In this document: one piece after another, positions 6,518 to 13,681 of the stretch
Position numbering within the stretch: position 1 is the stretch's first letter
How the letters are laid out: each line of letters starts with the position of its first letter
Virus record (IMG/VR): IMGVR_UViG_3300046003_005078
Location: 1 to 29,531 of that record
Direction: 5' to 3' (one strand)
Source: a virus
DNA length: 29,531 bases
The notes under the pieces: model-generated
Database searches by the model: none
What the model was told of the DNA's origin: nothing
What the model saw: the letters and a program-made list of their open reading frames with translations, nothing else
Program-made: the position numbers and the translations under genes

Positions 6518-7117
6518 TTAGTTCAATAAATTATAATATTCTTTAAAATGAGCGATTCTATCTACTAATCCAATAGTTCCACCGTTTACTCTCTTTGTAA
6601 TAGAAGTCACAACCGAATCGGCCGCTCCCCCATCAGCTATAGTATTTAATCCATTTTTAGACCAGAACCAAGCCGCAGATAATAGTGCGTATTTCGATGA
6701 TACCAAGTCAGGATTAGCACAGATATCTTCTCCAATGGATTTTCCAAATAAAGTATAATTTGCTTTACCGGTTAATTGTATGTATCCCCTACCTCTAAAT
6801 TTATAACCATCACCACTTACTTCAGAGCCATTACCCATACGATTTGCATATACTTTATTTGCAATTTTTTGAGGTTTTCTAGCATAATCGACAGCAGATG
6901 CTTCGGTTGGGAAATATTTATTAAAAACACGCGTTAATGCTTTTGCAGAGTAATTTAAGTTTTCTTGAGTTACCTTAAATTTTCCGCTCTCATGAGCACA
7001 TTGTGCTATGAAATGAGCCAATCTGATTGGTGTGTTTATCTGAAAATCATCAGCAGTTGCTGGAATCAATTGTATTACTGAATCTGGAATATGTCCTTTT
7101 AACTTATCTATCATCAT
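6518..7117 (-). CDS. GH19 endolysin (chitinase-class-I-like lysozyme)
   Basis: 199 aa, single catalytic domain, no signal peptide. IRLAHFIAQCAHESGKF (31-47) carries the general acid Glu43 and TQENLNYSA (50-58) the second Glu52; SGDGYKFRGRGYIQLTGKANY (101-121) is the GH19 signature; TKRVNGG and a final aromatic helix (RIAHFKEYYNLLN) complete the fold. GH19 proteins of this size in phages cut peptidoglycan for lysis. With no signal peptide it needs a holin; two small membrane genes follow downstream. MM at the start leaves two possible ATGs (7117 or 7114). Confidence 0.92.
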   Translation of the reverse strand: MMIDKLKGHIPDSVIQLIPATADDFQINTPIRLAHFIAQCAHESGKFKVTQENLNYSAKALTRVFNKYFPTEASAVDYARKPQKIANKVYANRMGNGSEVSGDGYKFRGRGYIQLTGKANYTLFGKSIGEDICANPDLVSSKYALLSAAWFWSKNGLNTIADGGAADSVVTSITKRVNGGTIGLVDRIAHFKEYYNLLN

Positions 7118-7188
7118 GGATTTGAATTTAATATGTATATATCAACCCATTAGAAGTATAGTATTTTGGTATCTCATACTAATTGGGG

Positions 7189-7209
7189 TATTGCCCTAAT
7201 AGGGCAATA
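7189..7209. repeat. Perfect 10-bp palindrome in the endolysin leader
   Basis: TATTGCCCTA and its exact complement TAGGGCAATA flank a single central base. It lies in the 116-base gap between the 55-aa gene and the endolysin start. There is no T-run on the minus strand after it, so it is a poor intrinsic terminator; an operator or an RNA stem controlling the endolysin is possible. Confidence 0.55.
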
Positions 7210-7233
7210 ACCGATTATGGGGGGTCAAATAGT

Positions 7234-7401
7234 CTAATCGTCTAATCCTGTGGTATCCGCTTTTACCTTTCTAGCAGATTTTTGTTTTTTTACAGGTTTT
7301 TTTAATTCAGAATCTGCTACCACAACTACGGATTCTGCTACGGTTTCAGTTTGTGCTTCTTTTTTAAAAAGCTTCTTAAAAAATCCTAATAATTTCATCA
7401 T
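7234..7401 (-). CDS. Lysine-rich 55-aa protein with amphipathic N-terminus
   Basis: Small frame starting at ATG 7399-7401 (a second ATG follows at once) and stopping at 7234. The N-terminus MMKLLGFFKKLFKKEA is a short cationic amphipathic helix like that of membrane-seeking peptides; it is followed by an acidic/valine part (VAESVVVVADSE) and a lysine-rich tail (LKKPVKKQKSARKVKAD) ending LDD. No family recognised. It lies between a hairpin (7485-7521) and the endolysin gene. An accessory lysis or DNA-binding role could be imagined, but nothing in the sequence decides it. Confidence 0.6.
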   Translation of the reverse strand: MMKLLGFFKKLFKKEAQTETVAESVVVVADSELKKPVKKQKSARKVKADTTGLDD

Positions 7402-7484
7402 TTTTTGGTTTAGTTAGCTATAGTTGCCTATAAATATATAAATACTAAAATTATATACGGATTATCTGCAATATATTTAATACG

Positions 7485-7521
7485 AAGAAACCCCCTATAA
7501 CCTATAACAGTCACAGGGGGT
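7485..7521 (-). terminator. Probable terminator after the 81-aa gene
   Basis: A 7-bp stem ACCCCCT (7490-7496) / AGGGGGT (7515-7521) encloses an 18-base loop, followed on the minus strand by TTTC. It is 27 bases after the stop at 7548. The long loop and short T-run make it a moderate candidate. Confidence 0.45.
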
Positions 7522-7547
7522 ATATCTGATATTAAATATATTAGAAA

Positions 7548-7793
7548 TTATTCTTCGCCATACAATGAGAATCGCTTAACTTCCTTCTGAACTTCATGCT
7601 CTTTAACGATTTCAACTGTACCCCTTCTAGCTTCAATATAAAAGTTAGTATCACCATGTGATTGATACCAAGCTTCTAATGCATCAGTTAAAGATGGGTA
7701 GATATTATTTGGAGCGTATGCAAATGTCCAATTATCACCAGGAGGTACACGCTTTAGTATTAATTTTTTCTCTTCTTTAATTTCTATTTCCAT
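7548..7793 (-). CDS. Hypothetical protein, 81 aa
   Basis: Begins MEIEIKEEKKLILKRVPPGDNW and contains WTFAYAPNNIYPSLTDALEAWYQSHG in the middle, ending RFSLYGEE. Charged N-terminus, beta-rich; no membrane segment, no family recognised. It starts 3 bases after the stop of the DUF4494-like gene and so shares its promoter (8036-8065), with a probable terminator beyond its end: a two-gene transcription unit. Confidence 0.7.
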   Translation of the reverse strand: MEIEIKEEKKLILKRVPPGDNWTFAYAPNNIYPSLTDALEAWYQSHGDTNFYIEARRGTVEIVKEHEVQKEVKRFSLYGEE

Positions 7794-7796
7794 ATA

Positions 7797-8003
7797 TTAA
7801 AATACTTCTAATATTTTTGTTTCGGATACCTTTATTACCTCATACTCAAGTCTTACACCATCTGCTACAAATTTCTTAACTAATTTAGCTTCAGCTTCCG
7901 TTACCGACATTGCATCTACTAAATAGTTTTCCTTATTTTTTTTAATCTTTCCTTTAGCATCTTCGATTTCAACCGAAACCAATACTGAATAATACTTTGC
8001 CAT
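7797..8003 (-). CDS. DUF4494-like small protein
   Basis: 68 residues from MAKYYSVLVSVEIED. The stretch KENYLVDAMSVTEAEAKLVKKF (25-46) resembles the DUF4494 signature (YLVDA.S.TEAEA) common in Bacteroidota and their phages; function unknown. A longer frame reaches 8096, but it runs through the promoter (8036-8065) and the upstream terminator hairpin, while ATG 8001-8003 has the recurrent leader AAAAGTTATG 33 bases after the -10 box. I therefore use 8003. Confidence 0.75.
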   Translation of the reverse strand: MAKYYSVLVSVEIEDAKGKIKKNKENYLVDAMSVTEAEAKLVKKFVADGVRLEYEVIKVSETKILEVF

Positions 8004-8035
8004 AACTTTTGTTTTTAATTGTTTACTATAACGTA

Positions 8036-8065
8036 AATATACAATAATAATTTCACTTTTACAAA
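8036..8065 (-). promoter_or_regulatory. Promoter, TTTG-N20-TATATT type (copy 4)
   Basis: Minus strand TTTG at 8062-8065, exactly 20 bases, TATATT at 8036-8041 (TTGTATATTTAC). The TTTG is made by the end of the T-rich tail of the terminator of the receptor gene, so terminator and promoter overlap. It serves 8003-7548 and rules out the longer start at 8096. Confidence 0.75.
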
Positions 8066-8093
8066 TAAAAATGGGAGAATTTCTTCCCCCATT
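8063..8093 (-). terminator. Strong Rho-independent terminator of the TonB receptor gene
   Basis: Minus strand AATGGGGGAA - GAAA - TTCTCCCATT: a 10-bp stem (one G-T pair) with a GAAA tetraloop at 8070-8093, followed by TTTATTT. It is 22 bases after the receptor stop codon. Of the hairpins here this is the most convincing. Confidence 0.85.
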
Positions 8094-8114
8094 CAAATTT
8101 ATTTTTACTGTATT

Positions 8115-11100
8115 TTATCTTCCAAAGATATATCTAAGCCCCAACTGAGCACTCCATACATCAAATACTGATGTGTTGTATTGGTAAGTATCTCTAGCTA
8201 ATACCGTAGAACCATCTACTAACCTTTGAGTTGCTAATCTATATACAGGTTCGCCTGCTGATGTAGTGGATGTATAGTTTAAGATAGTTGGAATAGTTGC
8301 TCTCTGAGATACTCCCCAATTATCATTCAACATATTACCAAAATTTAATATATCGGCTCTAATCTGAATAGTATTAATTTTACCTTTAATATTTACAAAA
8401 ATATCCTGCACTACTGATAAATCAAATCGATTCAACATAGGTATAAATGCTCCATTTCTTTCCGCATATTCTCCTCTACGAGAAGATAAATATTTGTCCT
8501 GATTAATGTAAGAATCAAATGCGGTTTGTTGCTCAGCTTCACTATATGTTCGTGTACCTACAACTAATGGTGCAAATTTAATATCAGAAGCGGTTTTTGG
8601 GACATAAATCAGTTCGTTATTTGGAATTCTATCTCCATTCATATCTCCGCCAACTGTGTATGAGAATGGATTACCACTATTTCCAACATATCCAAGTGTA
8701 AATGAAGTTGCTCCACCTTTAGTTTTTCCGTATTCCAATTTATATCCTACTAAACCAACTAAACGGTTTGGTGATACAAAATCTGAATTTGTTAAATCAA
8801 GAGTATTGTTTCCGTTTACACTTCTTGCTCCAGTCCAACTACCACTTGCAATAGAACCAGCGCTCATATAATCCCTAGCCGATGATACAGTCCATGCAAC
8901 TGAACCAAATACACCATTTTGGTATGGGTATTCCAGCTTAAATGTCAATGATTGAAAATTAGCACCACCTTTATTAGTTAATACAACTGCATTTGAAACA
9001 TTATCGTTAACTCTAACTCCGCTATCATTACCTGCGAATCTATCTCTCCTATCAACGCCAACAAATCTACCAATTGGTGATTCCAAATTTGCGTTATAAT
9101 AATGAACTGCATTTATATTTCTATTACCAATAAACTCAATTGTTCCAATAAAGTCAAATGGCAATTTATGGTCAACTGCTATATTACTTTTGAATACTTG
9201 TGGAAATTTATATTGGGTATCCGTAAATGCTAAATCAAATGTCGATGGTAACGTTGGCGTAGATGGTATAAAATATTTATTAGGGTCAGCTGTAAATCCA
9301 TATTTACTTGCAGCAGAACCACTTACATCTATGTAACCCGTAAGAACGCCATTGTTACCAATTTGATTTGAAATAAACACATATGGTGGTCTGCCTGTAA
9401 AAATACCAGCACCACCTCTAATCTGTGTTCTCTCATCACCTTTCAAATCATAGTTAAATCCTAATCTGGGTTCAAATAATAACTGAGTTTTTGGTAATAC
9501 TCCTGTATTAAATTGCTCACCATTGGCAAATATCATTTTAGATACTGCTGGATTTTCCAATGCTGTTTGGGAAAATCCGATAACGGATGCTCTTAAACCA
9601 AATGTTAATTTTAAATTATCATTATATTGAAACGCATCTTGTCCATACAAATCCAATCGATTCGTTTTTAAAGTCTGCAAAGGTTCAATTGCACCAGGTA
9701 ATGCTGAGTAACGGAACTGAAACCTAGCTGGAACTATAGTTGAGGGTGCTCCTGCGTTTGCAAGTGATTGATTGGCTGCATTATAGAACTCTTCTAAACT
9801 ATTAAAAATATAAACTCCGTTAGATGCTGGAAAAAATAAGTTATTAGACTGATATCTTTCGTAGTTAACCCCAGCCGTAAGTGTGTGTTTATTTACATAC
9901 TTTGTTAAGTTGTTTGTAATATGAAATGTGTTATAGTCTAATTTATTACCAGGAGTAAATGGGTCAAATCCTACAGAAGTAAGAGTAGTTGCTCCTTCTT
10001 TTATATCAATAGTTGGAAACAACTGAGAGCGATATGCCCTGTTTTCTATTTGCCTATCTAACCCAACAATTAAGTTATTATATAATGTGTTTGATAATTT
10101 AGAATTCAATTCCAATACATAAGAACGAGTATTATCCATAATAATGTAACCACTATTCTGAAAACTCATTGATAGCGGAGATTGAGTTCTATCACCAAAT
10201 CCAGCAGATCTTGAATTTGAAATATTAATTTCAGCATCGGAATTATGATGTACATATCTCGCAGTTAATTTATGCGCATCATCGATGTTCCAATCCATAC
10301 GAATTAAAAACTTATTAGATTCATTTGCATTCGAATAACCTTCAAACGGACCCGTAACATAATTGAACTTATCTTTCATAAATTTAGATAAATCCGATAA
10401 CTGTGCAAATGTGGGTCTACTTACCTGTGAACCAGTTAATGGGGATCCCGTTGAAATCCAAGTAGTTCCTGGTTCAGTTTTCTTTATTGATTCATAGTTA
10501 CCAAATATAAATAATTTATTCTTAATAATTGGTGCTCCGATACGAAATCCCTGAACCCTCTCATCAAATTTAGATGCGGTTACTGCTGTCCCTCTAGCTT
10601 CATTACCTACATATTTAGAACTATTATCTCTATATGTTCGATAAACTGAGCCTTCGATTTCATTTGTACCTGAGCGGGTTACTGCATTGATACCTGCGCC
10701 CGTAAATCCACTTTGACGGATATCGAATGGTGCTATATTAACTTGTAGTTGTTCAATTGCATCTAATGAGATTGCACTCGATCCTGTTCTACCGCCTGCC
10801 TGTGCAGAAGAGCCTAATCCGAATCCATTATTAAACTGCGAACCATCGATAGTAAAGTTATTCAAACGGGAATCTTGTGCTCCGAATGAATTTCCGTTTC
10901 CGTTTGGATTATACTTTGTAATACCATCAATTGTTCTTGCTCCTGTAATTGGTATACTCTGTAAATCCCGTCTAGTAAATTGTTGAGATGCTCCAGTCCG
11001 TTCCTTTGAAATTACGTTATTTACACCGGCACTAATAACTACCTCTTTGAGTTCAATATCTTGTGGGAATAAATAAAAATCAACATTCGTTGATAATCCC

Positions 11101-11387
11101 AACTGAGTATTAATGCCCTTAATTTCATCTTTACCGTATCCAACATATGTAGCTTGGATTGTATACGGGCCTCCCACTCTAACCGCTGGGAATATGTATC
11201 TACCATTATCATTAGTAGATGTTGAATACTTACTACCCGTTGGTATGTGTACTGCTTGGATTGTTGCTCCAACCAATATTTCGGATTTCTCATTCGTAAC
11301 AACACCGGATATAGAAGATGTGGTTATTTGCCCAAATCCTAAAAATCCTGATAATGTAAGCGGAATCCATAACATTAATTTTTTCAT
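8115..11387 (-). CDS. Oar-like TonB-dependent outer membrane receptor
   Basis: 1090 residues, full length for the Oar-like group. Signal peptide about 1-19 (MKKLMLWIPLTLSGFLGFG), a carboxypeptidase-regulatory-like beta domain about 24-108 (SISGVVTNEKSEILVGATI ... NGRYIFPAVRVGGPY), a TonB-box-like ELKEVVISA (112-120), a plug (about 125-240, with NNFTIDG and AGINAVTRSGTNEIEG) and a long outer-membrane barrel with many aromatic strands, ending SAQLGLRYIFGR with the near-terminal Phe used for barrel insertion. In Bacteroidota these proteins import unknown ligands or affect surface behaviour. The gene stands alone between two terminators (11409-11440 and 8063-8093), as an added cassette would; I see no clear promoter between the first terminator and its ATG. 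Intact frame over 3.3 kb argues for selection. Confidence 0.92.
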   Translation of the reverse strand: MKKLMLWIPLTLSGFLGFGQITTSSISGVVTNEKSEILVGATIQAVHIPTGSKYSTSTNDNGRYIFPAVRVGGPYTIQATYVGYGKDEIKGINTQLGLSTNVDFYLFPQDIELKEVVISAGVNNVISKERTGASQQFTRRDLQSIPITGARTIDGITKYNPNGNGNSFGAQDSRLNNFTIDGSQFNNGFGLGSSAQAGGRTGSSAISLDAIEQLQVNIAPFDIRQSGFTGAGINAVTRSGTNEIEGSVYRTYRDNSSKYVGNEARGTAVTASKFDERVQGFRIGAPIIKNKLFIFGNYESIKKTEPGTTWISTGSPLTGSQVSRPTFAQLSDLSKFMKDKFNYVTGPFEGYSNANESNKFLIRMDWNIDDAHKLTARYVHHNSDAEINISNSRSAGFGDRTQSPLSMSFQNSGYIIMDNTRSYVLELNSKLSNTLYNNLIVGLDRQIENRAYRSQLFPTIDIKEGATTLTSVGFDPFTPGNKLDYNTFHITNNLTKYVNKHTLTAGVNYERYQSNNLFFPASNGVYIFNSLEEFYNAANQSLANAGAPSTIVPARFQFRYSALPGAIEPLQTLKTNRLDLYGQDAFQYNDNLKLTFGLRASVIGFSQTALENPAVSKMIFANGEQFNTGVLPKTQLLFEPRLGFNYDLKGDERTQIRGGAGIFTGRPPYVFISNQIGNNGVLTGYIDVSGSAASKYGFTADPNKYFIPSTPTLPSTFDLAFTDTQYKFPQVFKSNIAVDHKLPFDFIGTIEFIGNRNINAVHYYNANLESPIGRFVGVDRRDRFAGNDSGVRVNDNVSNAVVLTNKGGANFQSLTFKLEYPYQNGVFGSVAWTVSSARDYMSAGSIASGSWTGARSVNGNNTLDLTNSDFVSPNRLVGLVGYKLEYGKTKGGATSFTLGYVGNSGNPFSYTVGGDMNGDRIPNNELIYVPKTASDIKFAPLVVGTRTYSEAEQQTAFDSYINQDKYLSSRRGEYAERNGAFIPMLNRFDLSVVQDIFVNIKGKINTIQIRADILNFGNMLNDNWGVSQRATIPTILNYTSTTSAGEPVYRLATQRLVDGSTVLARDTYQYNTSVFDVWSAQLGLRYIFGR

Positions 11388-11408
11388 GTCTGTTTTTAAA
11401 AAATTGTT

Positions 11409-11440
11409 AAAAAATATGAGGATGCATTACACATCCTCAT
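11409..11440 (-). terminator. Rho-independent terminator between the 56-aa gene and the receptor
   Basis: Perfect 9-bp stem ATGAGGATG / CATCCTCAT (11416-11424 and 11432-11440) with a 7-base loop; on the minus strand it is followed by ATTTTTT. It begins 9 bases after the stop at 11449 and ends 21 bases before the receptor ATG. Confidence 0.8.
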
Positions 11441-11448
11441 TTTGGTTA

Positions 11449-11619
11449 CTACTTTGCTTCTTCTACTGATACTTGTCTATATTCAGTCACCAACTTTTTT
11501 AGTTCGCCAATTGCTGTTCTGGCATTTTTTTGTGAAACTTTAGTAGATTTTTTATGCTCATCTACGAATGTATTCCACAGATTGGTCATCTGTTCAAACA
11601 AATCCTCTTTTTTACTCAT
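11449..11619 (-). CDS. Small histone-H1-like protein, 56 aa
   Basis: Starts at ATG 11617-11619 and ends TAG at 11449. The N-terminal helix MSKKEDLFEQMTNLWNTF is followed by KKSTKVSQKNARTAIGELKKLVTEYRQVSVEEAK. The second half resembles the Bacteroidota/Chlamydia Hc1-like small histone-like family, in which AxRxRK...ELKKL..E[FY]R..S is typical; such proteins bind DNA. Rich in Lys (10 of 56). It has its own promoter 37 bases upstream (copy 5) and a strong terminator after it, making a monocistronic unit, which suits an abundant DNA-binding protein. The family assignment is by memory of the pattern and could be wrong. Confidence 0.6.
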   Translation of the reverse strand: MSKKEDLFEQMTNLWNTFVDEHKKSTKVSQKNARTAIGELKKLVTEYRQVSVEEAK

Positions 11620-11655
11620 AAATTGTGTTTTAGTTAAAAAATAAATGTATAAACG

Positions 11656-11685
11656 AATATAGGGAGATTTTTTATAATTTCCAAA
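11656..11685 (-). promoter_or_regulatory. Promoter, TTTG-N20-TATATT type (copy 5)
   Basis: Minus strand ATTTGGAAAT with TTTG at 11682-11685, exactly 20 bases, TATATT at 11656-11661 (CCCTATATTCGT). The -33 block is inside a 7-bp inverted repeat ATAATTT-GG-AAATTAT, and GGGAGAT / ATCTCCC flank it further out, so the region could also fold as an RNA hairpin after the 11686 gene. Confidence 0.72.
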
Positions 11686-11880
11686 TTATCTCCCCCTTTT
11701 TGTTTTTAATTCTAATGATTTTAAATAATGTGCCTTCCAATGGCATTCTACGGAAATCGGCCCGTTTGCAAATTTATCCAAATCGTATTTCCATATAACT
11801 TTTGAATCGGAATCTTCATATATCCGTTCATATTTTCTAAGGGGTTCTATTTTAGGAGTAGTTTGTTTATCTGCTTTCAT
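11686..11880 (-). CDS. Hypothetical basic protein, 64 aa
   Basis: Begins MKADKQTTPKIEPLRKYERIYED and ends HYLKSLELKTKRGR; charged throughout, with SDSKVIWKYDLDKFANGPISVECHWKAH in the middle. No membrane segment and no recognised family. It starts 35 bases after the stop of the zinc protein gene and is probably read with it. The last codons run into the inverted repeat that surrounds the next promoter. Confidence 0.65.
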   Translation of the reverse strand: MKADKQTTPKIEPLRKYERIYEDSDSKVIWKYDLDKFANGPISVECHWKAHYLKSLELKTKRGR

Positions 11881-11914
11881 TTTATTTAGGATAATATTAT
11901 ATGCTATTTAGCTA

Positions 11915-12496
11915 CTATGTAGCGGTATCTTCTATATCCTCATCATCGATATACCCATGTTCCGCATACCAATGTTTCACATTCCTGTCACCTACTAATA
12001 GAAAAAAGCAGTTATAGCACAAAGGTCTGATGTTATCTAATTTACGATTATTTAAGTTGCCATCTGAAAAATCAATGAGTAATGGCATCTTACCATCTGT
12101 TACCCTTTCTTCGCTAAATCCACAGCTACCGCATACTTTGGGAACATGGCCGCTATTAAATAGTTTATTTTTGAATTTATGTAGCGGATATCTAACATGC
12201 TTACCTGCTATCAAATCATCAATATGATATTTATTATTTTTTATAGTGGTATTTTTAGGAATACCTACTCCAAATGGATTTTTTAAATCTTCAAAAATTC
12301 CATATAATTTAGCATACTTTTTATAAGTATTGTATGATACACCTAACGTTCTAGATGCCTCAAATGCAGATCGTGATTTCTGCTGCGCTTCTCTAATTTC
12401 GGATTCCAAAATCATCCTAGATCCTAATCCTCTCTTTGTAAGTCTATTAGGGGATTGCATATTTGGAAAAAATTCTTCGGTTTCATCGTTTTCCAT
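11915..12496 (-). CDS. HTH plus HNH-like zinc protein, probably not a nuclease
   Basis: 193 aa. Residues about 33-68 (EIREAQQKSRSAFEASRTLGVSYNTYKKYAKLYGIF) form a helix-turn-helix typical of phage homing-type proteins. Residues 91-116 (HIDDLIAGKHVRYPLHKFKNKL) and the zinc pairs CGSC (122-125) and CYNC (160-163) match the HNH family in which the middle normally reads HHxxG...N..NL..LC..C. Here the catalytic histidine region is replaced by LLIDFSDGNLNN while the structural cysteines stay. It is therefore more likely a DNA-binding or regulatory relative than an active nuclease. Acidic ends (MENDETEEFF, DDEDIEDTAT). Confidence 0.72.
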   Translation of the reverse strand: MENDETEEFFPNMQSPNRLTKRGLGSRMILESEIREAQQKSRSAFEASRTLGVSYNTYKKYAKLYGIFEDLKNPFGVGIPKNTTIKNNKYHIDDLIAGKHVRYPLHKFKNKLFNSGHVPKVCGSCGFSEERVTDGKMPLLIDFSDGNLNNRKLDNIRPLCYNCFFLLVGDRNVKHWYAEHGYIDDEDIEDTAT

Positions 12497-12529
12497 ACAA
12501 ATAACATTTGGTTTATACTAATAAGTATA

Positions 12530-12973
12530 TCAATTAAGAATTTTTATTAGTTTATTGAATGTATTGTCAATTGAATCCGATGTATCTAAATCTAAATAAA
12601 AAGATGTTGGAGGCTCGTAATCCGATTCCAGTGTGGATTCTTTACTCATAAGTTTTTTAGAGTGACAATATATTTCTTGAACATTGCATTCGGATTTTAA
12701 TTTTTCTCTTAGAGCAATATACGGTGATACTAATGTTATAACCACATCATTGCCACAACTATCCAAGTATTTTGCGATATCATACGCACGTTGAATGGCA
12801 AATATTCTGTCTTCTTTAGTGGTATGCTGAGATGGGAGTATTCTACTCAAATCATCGCTTATATGAAATACGGATTTTCTCCAATTTCTCTTATCAGTTT
12901 GAATGAAAAATTGCAATTTTTTACCAAGAGCTTCTTTTCCACTATCAGGTCTGCCTGTGAACAGATATATCAT
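12530..12973 (-). CDS. APS-kinase-like P-loop protein
   Basis: 147 aa, shorter than a full APS kinase (about 200). The order of elements fits CysC-like kinases: GRPDSGKEALGKKL (7-20) as Walker A, DDLSRIL near 40-46 where APS kinases have DN.R, RIFAIQRAYDIAKYLDSCG (about 56-75), then VVITLVSPYIALREKLK (77-93) corresponding to the FISP...R motif. The Walker A residue after GK is Glu14 instead of Ser/Thr, which would be unfavourable for Mg-ATP chemistry. It may phosphorylate a nucleotide or sugar, or have lost activity. Its start overlaps nothing; the leader AAATAAGTTATG is of the common type. Confidence 0.7.
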   Translation of the reverse strand: MIYLFTGRPDSGKEALGKKLQFFIQTDKRNWRKSVFHISDDLSRILPSQHTTKEDRIFAIQRAYDIAKYLDSCGNDVVITLVSPYIALREKLKSECNVQEIYCHSKKLMSKESTLESDYEPPTSFYLDLDTSDSIDNTFNKLIKILN

Positions 12974-12987
12974 AACTTATTTATTTG

Positions 12988-13008
12988 CAAACTATTTTGT
13001 ATAGTTTG
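12988..13008. repeat. 8-bp inverted repeat upstream of the APS-kinase-like gene
   Basis: CAAACTAT and ATAGTTTG separated by five bases, 15 bases upstream of the ATG at 12973. There is no T-run on the minus strand, so operator or leader stem-loop is more likely than terminator. A second short repeat, CAACATTA / TAATGTTG, spans the stop codon of the upstream gene. Confidence 0.45.
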
Positions 13009-13058
13009 TTAATCATTTTAATTAAATCCCATTTAACCTAACCACCTATCAACATTAG

Positions 13059-13661
13059 TTAATGTTGAACGTGTCTTACTTTTAATGATATATTAGGATA
13101 TTTTTTAGAAAGTGCTTTTACTGCTGAAACATTTTTGTGTGAATCATCTATAAAGTATACATCATTAACTCCACTTTTAATTTTATCTTCAATCCAATCC
13201 GCTTTCCGTTGTGGATTTGCATCAGCTAACGCTATAACATATATATTTCGTAATCCAATATCCTCTAAATAGGCTTTTACTGGTTTATATGCAGCTCTTG
13301 CGGTAAGTATTACAATCTCCGATCCTCCGATTCTAACTATATTCCTAAGTAATCTAGTTACTCCTTTTATCTCTTCAGGCTGCATTACCTTTTGAAAGTC
13401 TGAATAATCAAATACATCTCCCTCTTTTGGAGAATATACAGCATATTCGCCAGGAGATAATTTAGATTTTTTACCATTTTTATGAGTTATATATATATTA
13501 GAATTAGTTTTAACCAATGTATCATCAAAATCAAATACTCTAAGTTTTTTATCAAAAGATTCGTCTATTCTACTAAATGCCGATGCGTTGAAATTTGGAT
13601 ATACTTTTCCAAATTCAACTTTCATACCATTCCATAATCCTACCGTAAAGTTATTTCCCAT
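13059..13661 (-). CDS. HAD-superfamily phosphatase
   Basis: 200 aa with all four HAD motifs: RVFDFDDTLVKT (41-52, nucleophile D44 and acid D46), ILTARAAYKP (118-127, motif II Thr), RKADWIEDKI (152-161, motif III Lys) and YFIDDSHKNV (169-178, D172/D173). The small cap GKKSKLSPGEYAVYSPKEGDVFDYSDF (63-89) is found in HAD proteins of many large phages, some of them near polynucleotide kinases. Substrate could be a nucleic acid end or a small phosphate ester. A TATAAATA box overlaps the stop codon of the preceding gene 12 bases upstream. Confidence 0.85.
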   Translation of the reverse strand: MGNNFTVGLWNGMKVEFGKVYPNFNASAFSRIDESFDKKLRVFDFDDTLVKTNSNIYITHKNGKKSKLSPGEYAVYSPKEGDVFDYSDFQKVMQPEEIKGVTRLLRNIVRIGGSEIVILTARAAYKPVKAYLEDIGLRNIYVIALADANPQRKADWIEDKIKSGVNDVYFIDDSHKNVSAVKALSKKYPNISLKVRHVQH

Positions 13662-13673
13662 TCCAGTTCGTTT

Positions 13674-13681
13674 TATTTATA
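13674..13681 (-). promoter_or_regulatory. TATAAATA box, possible T4-type late promoter
   Basis: Minus strand GTATAAATAAAAC, whose TATAAATA core is the T4 late promoter consensus, overlaps the stop codon of 13677-14471 and sits 12 bases before the HAD gene ATG. The same 13 bases occur at 28922-28934. In an AT-rich genome the 8-mer alone is expected by chance a few times, so this is a candidate only. Confidence 0.35.

Noticed and set aside
7430-7437. Plus-strand TATAAATA boxes (here and near 4625 and 16355)
   Set aside because: They point against all genes and the 8-mer is expected a few times by chance in AT-rich DNA.
8004-8096. Extended N-terminus of the DUF4494-like protein
   Set aside because: The extra 31 residues would be translated through a terminator hairpin and the promoter of the gene.
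11039-11305. Minus-strand 88-codon frame inside the TonB receptor gene
   Set aside because: It is an alternative frame of the signal-peptide and regulatory-domain region; the receptor frame is the conserved one.
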